Positions 35,275 through 47,811 of a DNA stretch of 64,000 bases are shown here, in pieces. Within the stretch, counting starts at the first letter, position 1. Each line of letters starts with the position of its first letter. The position numbers and the translations under genes were made by a program. Source of the stretch: Certhia americana (lineage: Eukaryota > Chordata > Aves > Passeriformes > Certhiidae); contig CM031878.1 of NCBI GenBank assembly GCA_018697195.1, forward strand, positions 38,175,893 through 38,239,892, given 5' to 3'. The notes beneath the pieces were generated by a model. The model had not been told where the DNA came from. It saw only the letters and a program-made list of their open reading frames with translations, and ran no database searches.

Positions 35275-36060
35275 TTCTATGACATTCTCCTTGAAAAGCT
35301 GGTAGCCAATGGCTTGGTCATGTGCACCCTTTGCCAGATTAAAAACTATATGCGTAGCTGAGCCCAGAGAGCAGTGGTGGATGGTGCCACACCCAGTTGA
35401 CATCCAGTCATTGGTGTCTCCCAGGGGTCGGTGTTGAGGCCAGTCCTGTTTAATATCTTTACTCATGATCTGGATGGGGAGATCAAGTGCACTCTTAGTG
35501 GGTTTATAAACTTAATATGGGTGGGATTGTTGGTCTGCTGGAGGTTAGGAAGGCTCCGCAGAGGCATCAGTGGTCTGAAACCAAGGGTATGAGGTTCAAC
35601 AAGACCAGATGCCAGATCCTGCATTTTGTTGTTTTCCACAACAACCCTCTGTGGTACTACAGGCTGGGGCAGAGTGGCTGGAAGGCTGCTGGGTGAGAAA
35701 GTACATGGAGGTGCTGGTCAACAGAGGCTGGACATGAGCCAGCAGTTTGTCCACATAGTCAAGAAGGCCAGTGGCATCTTTTTTTTTTTCCAAAATTCTG
35801 TGTCCAGCAGGAACAGGGAAGTGATTCTTCCCCTGTGCTTAGCATTAGTGTGGCCATTCTTTGAGTGCTGCTCTGAGCAAGAAGGATGCTGAGATGCTGC
35901 TGGAGCGTGTCCAGAGAAGGGCAGAGGAGCTGGTGAAGGGTCTGGAGTGTCAGGCTTATGAGGAGCAGCTGAGAGAGCTGGGATTGTTTAGCCTGGAGAA
36001 AATGTCTCCCCTGAGCCTTGTTATTTCTCTGTACAACTTGAAATGAGGTTGTCTTAACCT
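35275..36060 (+). mobile_element. CR1 LINE fragment, sense (copy A)
   Basis: Sense CR1 from 'ctccttgaaaagctggtagc' through 'gtctcccaggggtcggtgtt', 'agaccagatgccagatcctg' and 'ctgctggagcgtgtccagag' to 'gggattgtttagcctggaga'. It contains a short T-run insertion near 35779. It is truncated at both ends and interrupted by stops. Its 3' limit abuts the LTR fragment at 36073. Confidence 0.9.
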
Positions 36061-36072
36061 CATTTAAGATGC

Positions 36073-36160
36073 TGTCCTGAGTCTGGCCAGAGTTAATTTT
36101 GTGCAGTAGCTGTGAGGGGGCGGTGCCTGGAGTGGTGTGGCCTAGGGGTTATTCTGTACC
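36073..36160. mobile_element. ERVL-type LTR fragment between two CR1 copies
   Basis: It starts TGTCCTGAGTCTGG and continues 'agagttaattttgtgcagta' and 'ggggttattctgtaccaccc'. The order of landmarks matches the first part of the complete LTR at 48386-48803 (TGTCCTG, then GCAGTAGC, then GTTATTC-TACCAC). Only the first quarter is present; the rest is missing. Confidence 0.65.
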
Positions 36161-36164
36161 ACCC

Positions 36165-36735
36165 AGAAAGCCGAAGGTGTCCTGGAGTGCATCAAAGGAG
36201 GTGTGGTGGGCAGGGCAAGAGAGGTGATTTTCCTCCTCTGCTACACTCTTGAAGTGTACTGTATCCAGCATTCTCAGCACAAAAAGTGTATGGACATGTT
36301 GGAACAAGTTCAGAGGGGGTCATGAAGATAATTAGATGGGTGGAACACCTCTTCTATGAGGAAAGGCAGAGGGTATTGAGGTTGCTGAATCTGGAGAAGA
36401 GAAGGCTCTTGAGTAATCTTATTGCCACCTTTCACTGATGAAGGAAACCTAAAGAAATCTGGAGGGGGGACTTCTTACAGCGATAAGACCAAGTGATAAA
36501 GGCTTCAAAGTGAAAGAGAATAAACTTAGATTGGAAAATAGGAAGAAATTCTTCACTGTGAGGGTAGTGAGGCATGGAGCAGGTTCTATATGAAAGCTGT
36601 GGATTCCCCATCCCTGGAAGTGTTCAAGGCCAATTAGGATTAGACTTTGAATATATGATGTGGCATCCCTGCCTATGATGGCATGGGCTGAAACTAAATG
36701 ATCTTTAACCCAAACTATTGTATGATTCAGTGAAC
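36165..36735 (+). mobile_element. CR1 LINE 3' fragment, sense (copy B)
   Basis: It runs from 'gtcctggagtgcatcaaagg' through 'gaagaaattcttcactgtga' and 'ccatccctggaagtgttcaa' to the CR1 3' terminus 'taacccaaactattgtatga'. Its 5' part overlaps, in consensus terms, the region already present in copy A. The two are therefore separate insertions, not one interrupted element. Confidence 0.92.
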
Positions 36736-39700
36736 TTTGTGCCAAGAAGGAGGATAATGGGTTATATAGCTATCATTGAAAATAAACTGGGGTTTGGGTC
36801 CATTAATTTTAACTTCATGATATGAAAAACTAGTTCATACCTTTTTGGTTTGGTTACTTGCTTTTTTGTTTTCTATTCTAAATTATAAAATGGAAGAGCT
36901 ATTTTTGATGATTTTGCATTTTCTACTGTGAAAGCAAAATCATTCAGGAAGTATTTAATTTAGAAAGTTTCTTACCATACGAAAGTAATCATGGAAGAGT
37001 CAGCTGGTACTAGAGCTTAGAAATGTCTTTATCAATTTTTAATGTGTTTATTTGGAAATAACTGAGACAAATGATAGTAAAATGTTTTAAATAACCTTGT
37101 TGCACTGTAGTACTTTGCATTTCCTGTTTCATAAATAAATTGTAGAAATTAAGTGAAATTCTTTTGTAACTTGCTTCTTATTTTGACTGAATAAGCATTG
37201 CTTTGTCTTTTAACTTAAAATTTAGTGCAGACTACACAGAAATTTTGGTACAGGTGATAATTCTTTTGTAGATAAGCAAAGGATTAGTTTGTGGCATTTT
37301 TTTTATAAACTTACTCAGGGAAGGCTATGATTTTTTTTTTAAATGAAGTTTATTAGCTAAGCAGTTGTAACTGTTTTGCAGAGTTTAAATAGTTCTTTTT
37401 GTTTAACATATCTGTTCTCTAACCAGACAGAGATAAAACACACAAGGAAATATTCTATTATGGGATATGAATTACTTCCACCAGTAAAACTAGATTTGCT
37501 TATATGTAAGGATTAAAGAATGGCCTGTATGTGGTGTTTGTGTCCTACCTAACCCTCTTGCTTTGGCTGCAGTCATCTCTCTGTGTTTTGCAAGCTGTAA
37601 CATTAACAGCATGACACCCCAGGTTTTCTGTTCTGAATTTCTGGATTACAGCAAGAGCCTGGAAAAAAAGTCCCTATGATCCAAATGTTCATTCATGGAT
37701 GGTGTACCTAATATGGTATAATCAGGACACTTATATATCTGTGTTACAGTGGGAGGTGGGTAATACATAGTGATTAAAAGCTTCAGCTTGTTTTGTGAAA
37801 TTATCTCCTCCTTTTCACTCGTACTGCAGAGCATACAGTTTTCAAGCTTTGCTGACATATTTTATTACAAGGTGAATTTCATGCTTAGATTTTTAAATAG
37901 AAGTAGTTGAATATATGAGAACTGAGTGAAAGGAGTGTCCTGCTTTGTTTGGAAACCACCATTTTTCTGTCATGATGTAAGATAGTGGGGACCTGCAAAG
38001 TATAAGGACAAGTGGCTCATTGCTTTTGAAACGCAATCATTTCAGATTGTCCACACAGAAGTATTGGGGGCTGCTTGGAAGAGGAGTGAGAATAGCTTTA
38101 CAGACCTGCAGTAATTCTCATTCAGACTACCTTGTTGGATTATTTCTACAGTTTTGTTAAAATCATATCTCAGACTCAGTGTAAAGGGTTATTAAATGTC
38201 TGGGCAGTTGAAATATTTTTTTCAAGATTTTTTTCTTTTAAATGGACATAATTCCAGAGGCATCCAGTTGTGGGGCTTTGGAATACTGTTCTTACTGTTC
38301 TTTAGAATACTGATACAAATCTCTTAGGAATAACTGTTGTATTGATTTAATTATTTTTTTCTTGGGATTTCATCATTCAGTAGGAAAATGGGAATCTATT
38401 GGAGCACTTTGCAAGAAATGGCAACCTCTGCCATTAAGCATAACCCTGACCCAGGCAGGCCTGGCTTTGAACACCTTGAACACCTCTAACTTGAACACCT
38501 CTATAAAAAAATTATCAAAAGCAAGAGGTAAAATTTCACACATACAGATGACTCACAATGTGTAGCAATAGGGAGACATATGTTTAAATCCATGTGGACT
38601 CTTACAAAGAACATGTGACTTCTGCTTGAATATGATCAAGTATTTCTGTTTTGGACTAAAAACATGCAGGATAATATTCCATTGCACAAGTGTCAAATTT
38701 ACTTCTCTTTTGTGCAAAAGCATTAATTACTTTCCCTGTTAAGAATTGTTTCCTATTCCAGAATACCTAAATTCCCAATGGGGATGAATTTGATCCATTT
38801 CATTTAAGTGAATTATGTGGATTTATTTTTGTATTCTCCTATAGGAAATTCACTATTTGACCTGTACTTTCATAATAACAACAATAACACCAAAACCAAT
38901 TGTTTCAAGTTTAAAAGAATGTCCCTTCTGTTTCTTTTCCTAATGTTGTGAAATAAAATGCAAACATAAGTAGTATAGCTCTTATTAAGTTGCCTGTTGT
39001 GTATTTTTTGCCACAGTAAAATAAATCCTAGATTATATGTTCATGTGGAATGAAATGAGGCCAAAAAATCTGTCATTTGTACCTTGTTTTCTCTTGTAAC
39101 AAGCTGGCTAACATTTACGAAGAAGCTCATAAGTGACATATAATTGCCATTTTATGATTTAGATATTGTCCAGAATTTTTACACTTATATAAACATACAT
39201 CATTATTTGATTGTTAGAGTTTTGCTAGGCTTGTAGTGAAATAACTCTTGATTAACAGTTTATCTATTTATCACTGAATAAATACAATTTCAAAAATATT
39301 TATTGCCCAGTGGGAAAAAGTTACAGTCATGCTACAGAAAATTCCTCTTTTCCCATTGGGTATGGCTTCTGCACAATGCTCTAGAGCTGCCATTACCAGA
39401 TGTGGACATGCTTCTTTTGAAAATAACAGTATCACTATTATGCACAAGGCTCTGGATTATTTGCTTCCCCACCAGAAGAACATTGTGTGTGGGCGGATTA
39501 TTGGCATTTCAAGGTCTGTGCAGAGTCTGGGAAGCTGGGTCCTACTGTAAACAGAGCAACAGATGAGAGTGGGAGCGGGGAGGGGCATACATCTTACTGA
39601 TTATTTTAAGAAGACAAGTTCCAAGAAGCTCTGAACTCAGATGTAGGACAGAAAGTTTTTAACAGACCTTGGAGTTTTCAGGATAAATGTGTGCATTTTT

Positions 39701-40038
39701 TAAATGAAAAAACTCAGAATCTGAGCTAGTGTATGACATAAGTAACTTTGTTGCCCTCTATGCATTGACACAAGTAGCTCCTGAATCTACCTCTTAATAG
39801 TCTGATGACCTTTTCACAGAAGGATTTCCATGTACATCACTGAAAAACACGAGGTTTCAGCATCTCCATTGCCTTTGGCCCATTTATTATGCTAGTAATG
39901 ATTTTTGTTATGGTTCTGTTTGACTTTGCAGATAATTAAGTACAGTGCAGCCTGTTTGGAGGTTGAAAACATGAGTAAGTGTGTGTGAGATGACCTGTAG
40001 ATAAAAATTTCTTCATTTTTCTGCTGTGGTCATTTCAG

Positions 40039-40110
40039 GTCCTTCAGCAGCTTTTAAATCACTTCCGAAAAAATAAGGATAAAGTTCTTCTTTTCTCCTT
40101 TTCCACAAAG
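40039..40110 (+). CDS. ERCC6L2: ERCC6L2 exon 10 (motif IV)
   Basis: 24 codons, residues 503-526, phase 0 at both ends. [20 protein letters not shown] is followed by FSTK. Motif IV is KVLLFSFST (517-525), a core beta strand of RecA lobe 2. At 72 nt it is the smallest internal exon. The acceptor CATTTCAG and donor AAG|GTAAGC are strong. Confidence 0.97.
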
Positions 40111-41286
40111 GTAAGCTCCATGTGATTTTTATCAAATAACCACAGCAGTAAGTTCTGAAGCATGGATCTGAAACCTGACACCTTGACAACCATATTTCCT
40201 TATTGCTTCTACTGTGAGGAGTAATTACAAGGACAGTGTGCTGTTCTCCACAAGCATATTAAAACCTTATGTTACCTCATAATAAAAATGGTGATAGCAA
40301 AACAAGTGTAACACTCTTCTGCCTTCCCTAGAGATTTTTGAAACAGTTGTATTACTTCAGGTGCAGATAGCTGAGTTCAGCTGGTATGTCTTGAGTTAGA
40401 CCACTGTCACAGCTCATGACAGTATGACTGCCGTATCATAAAACCTTCGTGTTAGCACTGAAAAAGATTTTAAGTTTCCTCATTCTGCTGACTTTTGGTC
40501 ATTGTCAGCAATGAAACTTCAATTCTTGCTATACTAGTTGATTTGAACTTAAAACTGTCAAAACTGTCAATTGGAGCAAGACATATGTACATTTTACTTA
40601 TAAAGTACTTGCTCCTTGGTTTCCTTATTAGGGAGTAATGTGTTTCTTGAAAGAGGGCACTCTGTAGTATTGGGAATTTTATTTAAATGTTTGTAATGAT
40701 AGCACTAAAAAGTATTTTAAAAAATAGTAATTTGAATGGTAGTTCAGGAGTCTTAAATACGTAATTTTATTTTTTTTTTTCTTTAAGAAAGAATGCAAGT
40801 TTAATATTTAGATGCAGTAGGAAAGTACTCGTGTGTCTTAGGCTGTGTTTTATGGTATCCAATATCAGACTGACTACTGGTTACTGCAGTCTCTTTCACT
40901 CCATGCCCCTGAACTCTGTGCACTCTGTGCTGGCTGTGGTATTCATTTACTGTATTTCAAGTAATTGCAGCTTGCTAAGGTGGGAGGGAGCTGCTTAAAT
41001 GGACTACCTGCTGATTGGGTTGGATTGAGTGACAGAGATGAAACAGGCAGCCAGGGTAGGATGATGAACTCAATATTAATCATTTTGTATTCTCTAGAAT
41101 CACGGCTAAAGAAAATCATGGAAGTTGATACCAAAATGGCAAAAATTTACTGTCATTAGAAATGGGTGGTGTACTGACAATATATTTGATAAACATGGCC
41201 CCTGTGGTCATGTTGAATTAAAAAGATATTATTATTATTAGGTACTTAACTTTTTCTTTTCCTTTTTTCTTAATTTTTCCACTCAG
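40111..41286 (+). other. ERCC6L2 intron 10
   Basis: 1.2 kb, phase 0. No mobile element recognised. A (ATT)n-like run lies near 41228-41241. Confidence 0.9.
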
Positions 41287-41432
41287 TTGCTAGATGTGCT
41301 GGAACAGTACTGCATGGCATCTGGGCTAGATTACCGAAGACTTGATGGAAATACAAAATCAGAAGATAGGATCAGAATTGTAAGAGAGTTCAACAGCGTT
41401 CAGGAAATTAACATATGTCTTGTGTCTACAAT
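41287..41432 (+). CDS. ERCC6L2: ERCC6L2 exon 11 (motifs IVa and V, first part)
   Basis: Residues 527-575. [20 protein letters not shown] leads to RRLDGNT (543-549), the conserved SNF2 block in which the substrate loop sits. Then come IVREFNS and INICLVSTM, the start of motif V. Met575 is split AT|G across the junction. The acceptor TCCACTCAG ends at 41286 and the donor AT|GTAAGA follows 41432. Confidence 0.97.
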
Positions 41433-44400
41433 GTAAGAAAATTTAACTTGCAGTTTGTTTCAATATGTCTGTCTAGTGTTCAGTAAATCAGTTACTCTGC
41501 ATTTCTCTTGCTGAGTTTATGAGGGATTACTTTTGAGAGAGTGAGTATAGACTTACTGCTTTGGTCTGAAGCCTCTTGAAATATATGTACACCCTCCCCC
41601 CTTCCTGCTGCATGAGGATTTCTAAGACCAGAAAGAAGTAGGTCTTCTGAATCCTAGTTTTAAATTTCCTGTTGTTGGAATTCTGGTTGTAGGATTGAGG
41701 AAACAGTTTTAAACACTATTATTAAAACATTAGTATTATGTCATTATCTGCAAAAGGCTTTTAATTTTATTGTAGACAGAATCAGTTTCTTGTGTTATAC
41801 TAGTAGACCTAGCAAGTGAGTGTGAACATGAATTGCCATATTAAACTGAAAAATTCTTTCAACATTACTGCAATTTATTAATCACATTAATTAGCTAGCA
41901 TATCTATTTAAAATATTTCAACAAGATCTTTGGTTGTCTTTTTAAAATGTATTTACCTGTCAGATTTGCTTGTCAATTTATGATGGATAACTAATGAATT
42001 TTAAATAGATTATTATGTTCAGCTAAAGTTATTGGTTACTACAATGACTGTTTATTTGTTTTATTGAGATTACTTTCATGCTTCATCTTGGTGAAGTTTT
42101 TTACTGGGTAGGGGGAGAAAAGCGTCTCTTTGCTCCTTTTGCTTCCTACCCAGAGAGGAAAACTCAGTGGAACTTGATCAAATATTGTTAAGTATACAGT
42201 CACTATAGTTCTTTTTTACTGGAAGTGGGTATGTTGGAGTTAGGAGGATCCACACTACCTCTTTTGAACTAGAAGTCAGATGTCATCTTAAAGGCTATTA
42301 CAAGTGGATGTCAGAGCAGTCTTCAAGTACTTTGGTGCACTTATATAGGGTTGTAAAGAGATTTGTGATACTGGTCATGTACATTGGCTTGTAATCTCTG
42401 TCAGCTGTGGAATTTGGCCATCAGCTTCACTAAGACCTTCATGAGTCCATACCCCTAGTACATGAAGACAGAGGGAAATTTCAGAATCTGTAGCATTAGG
42501 AAGGACTAATTTTTGCTTCAGTCAGTCTTGTTTAGTACCATAATCATAGCCCTATTAGTTCTCTTTCGTTAATTTACATCAAAATAAAAATGAAAGTCAA
42601 CTAAACAGGGATGGACTTTATCTTTCCTGTTTTAAAAGCTTGTATATAGAGATTAGTAAGCTTTTTCTGCCTGCTGATGGTGCTGCAGAGAAGGCTTGAT
42701 TCTGTTGTTTCTACTTTTACTGATCTTACAAAACAAGTGAAAGGAACAAACCATAATTGAATTACAGTCAATATAACTAGTGTGTTATCAGCAAAATGGA
42801 GGGTGCAATTCTTTGCCTAGTTTATTACGGATAACAGGAAGTGATCTTTTTTCTTGCTTGATACACAGTAATGGAAGCATCTTTACATTTGTAATCCTTG
42901 GAAAGGAAATAAGAAAGTGATTTATCGTAGTTCTGCTGTGTAAGAGATTAATCTTTCCTCTCAGATTTATTCTGTTTTTTTTCAGTACAGAGTACATTGA
43001 TAGAATTAGTTTATACTCTTCTGTCTGTACTTTTTTGCAAAGCTTCTGTCTGACTGTTCTGTGTCGTCAAGTTATGGGTGTTCTGAAAGTCTCATAGCTC
43101 AGAGCTCTCAAAGCTCATAGCTTCAGTCAAATGTTCACTGAAAATACTCACATAGTGCAAAGGATGCAACTTAGAAAGCATAAGCACCAATCAGAGAATT
43201 ACAGTGCAGCAGTGATGATAACTTTCATTATTAAATTTGCAATGTTCCTATTTTGTATTACTTCTTTTTCAAGATGCTGTTTCTCCATGAAATCACATAT
43301 ATATATATAGCCCATAGAGCTTTGAAAATCCTGGTTTTAACTGATTGGCAAAGCTTTTTGATAAATGGGAATTTAAAAAATAAAAGAATAAAAGAATAGA
43401 GAATAAAAAATAAAAGTTTGTCTATCTGTAGGTTTGACCTTAAGTCTTGTAGTTGATATTGGTACCAAGCATAGTCATATGGCTATCCCTAATGCTTTTA
43501 TTGAGAGCTGTGATTAATACAGCTATATATAGATATATTTTATAGGTGTTGAGAGAAAATGTAATTGATTTCTTCAGAATTCATACATTTCATCAAACCA
43601 TTAGATCGTGAATTTCAGTTTGAGCACTAGGGAAAAATAGGTATATGCCTGTTGGAACTTCTAAGTCTCATGAAATAATACCTGTTTGAGAATACTTCAA
43701 ATACTTGCACTGGTGTTGCTGGGAAAATATGTGATTATTTAGAAGAGGAGAAGAGGATTTTTAGGCATGCTTAGAAACATGAAAATAATTGCTGGAGTTG
43801 CTGTAACTTGATAGGTGAATGTTAAAGCTTTCAATTCCAGTGATGCTGCTTAGCCAGAAGAAGGGAAACTATGTGTATAGTACCAAAGTCAGCACAGTTC
43901 TGTCTAGTGTTCTGGAATAAATAAAAGCAGAAAGTATGCCTGTCTTTAAATCACTGTTTCTAGAAATTTCTGTGCTAGGCTTTCTCTAGATTGATTCTGT
44001 CAGAATTAAGTGTTAAGGAAAGTCCATTTCTGCTTCACTTTTCTTTATATGTAAAGAGAATTGCCTAGAGAAATTTGTTGGTAGTTTTTATCACAAAAGG
44101 TTACATATCCACTTCCATTCTACTTGCAGCATTCTCTATTACTGTCCAATACTGGACTGTTGTTCATGACTTTTTACTTTTACAGGGCTTCATTTAGCTT
44201 TAATTCTTTCACAGCAATGTTTTGAACAACTTTTAGTGTGCATATGTTAACATTCAAAGAACTCACAAAATCTCTCTGAAACAACGAGCATAGAAACTAT
44301 AGAAAACCTAGCTTGGTAAACAGAATTACATAATCAAAGCTTTCACAGAACCCTTCCTAATGCAATATTGTTCTGTACCTTTTGAGGTATTAAGTTGTGC

Positions 44401-46218
44401 AGTTAGATGATCTTCTGAAAACTGTTCTTTTTAGCAAAACTCTATTTAAGCCATGTCATATAATTTGCATGGACCAAATTGCAATAATGACTAACAGCTA
44501 GTTAAAATGAAAGGTAACAAAGGAGGACATAACTTAAAATGCACAAACTACTGCATTTGTTCTGTGAAGGATATATGAACCGTTCTTTTTGGACTAACTG
44601 AATTTTTGGATTGTACCTAAGAACATTGAAAAGTAAATTTATTATAAAGTTAGGTATTCTGTTTTGTTGATTTTTATGGACAGTTGTTGTTACATCTTGA
44701 TCTGTGTTTCAGTCCAACTGCACGGCTGGTTTGGAAAGATGAGAGGCTGAGCTCTTACTAAAAAGAGTTTATTTCATTAAAAAGAAACACATTAAATTTA
44801 AAAGATACCATAATGTGTTCCGAAAGAAAAACCCAACCCAAATGTTGTTATTCCGTATTTCACAGTTTGAGAAAGCAAATCTGCTGGAAACGTCCATTAA
44901 TATTGGCAGGTTTCCATATCCCCTCCGTTTCCAGACACAACTAATCCAAAGCTACACCATACTTAGAAGGAAAAGGCTACAACTGCGTTTACATTGACAT
45001 GGATTCCATGAAAACAAAAAGTGGTGGGGCTCCATAAGTTTCTGGTTTCTGTCTTCATTCACTCTTTTACCTGAAAACTATACCATTCTTGTCTGCTTCA
45101 AACAAGCAAAATTTAAAGTAATCTGTTAAACCAGCTGCTTGATAAATTAAATGGGATGGACTTTTTCAATTTTGCAGTACCTTTTTCAGAAAAATAACAT
45201 ATTTGGAATTAGTGATGTATATGCCAGTGTGAATAATTGTTTTAATAGTTTACTTAATAATAGTATTTAGCATGTGCTTGTGTCGGAACTTGTGTCTTTT
45301 GTACGATAGTAGGTTGAGCCATTAAAATATAATTTCAGTATTTGCTTGCTTTACAGCTAGATGAGAAGTGGTATTTTCCTCACTTTCGCTCCTATCAAAT
45401 CATTCATCTATGCACATGCCAAACCCCCAGTAGCTGAGCAGTTTTTAGGGTTCAGCAGTTAGCTACCTCAGGTTAGATGTATGCTTGGTTTCTTCTCTGG
45501 CTTGCAGGTTTTACCTGAAAATACTCTTCAGCTGTTGAGTGTTATAAGATGATGCAGCTGGTACCCCTGTGACTCCTAACCCACAGAGCAGACAAATTTC
45601 TAACTGTGACTTTCTTCCCTTTTAGTTACTGATAAGGATGTTGCTCATACGCAGCTGTGTGGCCATCTGTGTTTTTAATAGCAGAAACTTGCTGTACAAA
45701 TACACTTGTGTAGTTGTTAATGGTTACAGGTATGACTTACCTGAGATTGTAAGAAGCTGCGTAGCATTATTGTCAGAAAGTATGTACTGGGATTTGAGGA
45801 AGTAAAATTTCACCTGTAATTTTCCGGCTTCCATAGTGTTAACTGGCATAAAACTGGTTTCTAATTTCATTATAGTGTTTGGGGGTGTTGTCCTGTATAT
45901 GACTTAACGAGAATGACGTAGCAATAGGGATTTTTACTAAGTAGGTTGACAGCAGTTGGTTATGACTCAACTATTCATATGGTCTGTAACAGTCTTTATA
46001 TTTACATGAGAAAACTGCATTTTATGGCAGTAGTTATTTGAGTACTTGAAGATTATTAATACAACTAACATAAAGCTGTACTGCACCATTTTCAATATCT
46101 TTAATGTGTTACTTTTTTTAAGCTGGGGTAGGGTAGACAAATATGGATACAGAACAGTCTAGTTGCAGGTTTTTTCTTACTATCATATAGTTCTGGTTTT
46201 TCATTTTTATGTTTTCAG
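41433..46218 (+). other. ERCC6L2 intron 11
   Basis: 4.8 kb, phase 2. It contains a short (TA)n run (43294-43310) and an A-rich AATAAA-type run (43375-43416). Otherwise AT-rich with no recognised element. Confidence 0.9.
43375..43416 (+). repeat. A-rich low-complexity repeat
   Basis: Irregular repeats of AATAAAAG and AAAAAATAAA. Confidence 0.8.
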
Positions 46219-46314
46219 GGCTGGTGGACTGGGTCTTAATTTTGTTGGTGCCAATGTTGTCATACTGTTTGATCCTACATGGAATCCAGCAAATGATCTT
46301 CAAGCGATTGACAG
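46219..46314 (+). CDS. ERCC6L2: ERCC6L2 exon 12 (motif V)
   Basis: Residues 575-607. [20 protein letters not shown] is followed by [12 protein letters not shown]. The motif V core GGLGLN is at 577-582, followed by the diagnostic [13 protein letters not shown] block. Arg607 is split AG|A; it and Arg610 in exon 13 are the motif VI arginines that contact ATP. The acceptor GTTTTCAG ends at 46218 and the donor CAG|GTACAC follows 46314. Confidence 0.98.
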
Positions 46315-47711
46315 GTACACTGTCAAAATACAGAACTTGATCCATGTTGCACTCTTACATTCATTCTGTAATCTGATTGTACTTTTCCTCAAGTAAGAAA
46401 TTTTTCACCTGATTAGTCCACAGGACAATAGGAAAAGTCCAACTAAATTAGTTTTTAACTTTGATGTGGTTATTTTTAATTCTAAATTTTACAATTTATT
46501 TTCCTTTATTTTGTTTTTGCGGCAGTGGGCCAAACAAAAACTCAACAAAATACTCCTTGTGGTTACTATGACTTTTTGTGATCTCTAAAATATTTGTGTG
46601 TAGATGACTTGTGTTTTCAATGAAGAACACATTGTAGTTGACCCTACTTCAAATGATGTTTTGAATTCTAAAACCCTAAAAGACAGGGGCTCTTTGTTCT
46701 CTTCTGCTTAACCATTTTGAAGATTAGTGTCTTTTCAGCACTTTAATTTATCTCTGATATTATGGTAGTATTTCCATATTATGGTGGTATCGTAGTATTT
46801 CCAATAATATAGATTTTTATTTCAAGGCTTTTTGACTGGAGGATATTTCCCTAGGAATCCAAGGCAGACCTTTTAGTAACTGAAGTAAAGGACATAAAAT
46901 CCTGGAAAGAATATTAAAAACTTGTAAAAGAATATTAAAAATTCAGTAGATTGATATATTTTCATGAACAGAAATACACTTGTTTCTGTGATCTCGTGCA
47001 ATTACATAATTCTGTTTTAAGGGTCTTTCTGATTTCTAGGATGTGTTTACGTGCCCCTGTTCTAAAAGAATATATCAAAACATACATTGGGAACTATCAG
47101 AGACGTGTATTGGGAACCCTCTTTAAAGAATTTTTGTAAGATCACTTTCCTCTGAATTGTTTTAACCTCCTGTGAATTTTGTGGAATACAGCCTATTAGA
47201 AGTCTCAGAATTTACCATTTGAATACAACGCTACCAGTTCATTAGCTGCTTAAATGATGTTGCATCTTGTAAAGTGATTTATAAAGTTAAGAAAGAGCAG
47301 ACTGCTCCAAGTAATCCATGAGTTAATTCCTGTATAATGGAAACAGGAGAATACTTTGAGCAAAAGTGGAGACACAGAGGGGAAAAATACCCACCAACAA
47401 ACCTGAGAGAAATAGAGGGGATGTGTTTTCTGGAGAGGTGGGAATCAGTTCTTGTGATACAAAATGAGGAGAAAGGTTTAAAACTGAATAGGTCTGGGCA
47501 GAAATACAAAATAATAAAAGTAAAGGAAAAGGAAATTAATTACTGAGGAAAACTCAGAAAAGTAAGGAAAACAACCCAATCAACATATGCATGATTTAGA
47601 ATAGTCCTGTTTTATTAAAACGCTTTCATATATTTAGTTTGTTTATTGTTTATTACTACCCCCAAGAGCTCTCATTTCTTAAAATGTTTTTAATGTGCTA
47701 TGTCCTTGCAG
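46315..47711 (+). other. ERCC6L2 intron 12
   Basis: 1.4 kb, phase 2. An imperfect local duplication of TATTATGGTAGTATTTCC lies at 46758-46806. Nothing else recognised. Confidence 0.9.
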
Positions 47712-47811
47712 AGCTTATCGAATTGGCCAACACAGAGCTGTTAAAGTGTTTAGGTTGATATCCTTGGGAACTGTGGAAGAGATGATGTACTTGCGACAAG
47801 TTTACAAACAG
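47712..47811 (+). CDS. ERCC6L2: ERCC6L2 exon 13 (motif VI)
   Basis: Residues 607-640. It completes motif VI QAIDRAYRIGQ (603-613) with the arginine fingers Arg607 and Arg610. It then encodes the SNF2 tail block [20 protein letters not shown] (619-638), which packs against lobe 2. The acceptor CCTTGCAG ends at 47711 and the donor CAG|GTAAAA follows 47811. Outgoing phase 0. Confidence 0.98.

Larger units (their letters stand above)
34261..40038 (+). other. ERCC6L2 intron 9
   Basis: 5.8 kb, phase 0, the longest complete intron in the window. It holds a possible ancient CR1-like relic (34645-34890) and a CR1/LTR/CR1 cluster (35275-36735). From 36736 to 40038 it is AT-rich with nothing recognisable except a short repeat of TTGAACACCT near 38465-38505. 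Confidence 0.9.

Noticed and set aside
39303..39566. Overlapping 87- and 73-codon frames in intron 9
   Set aside because: Two unrelated frames open over the same stretch with no family resemblance or splice signals; chance.
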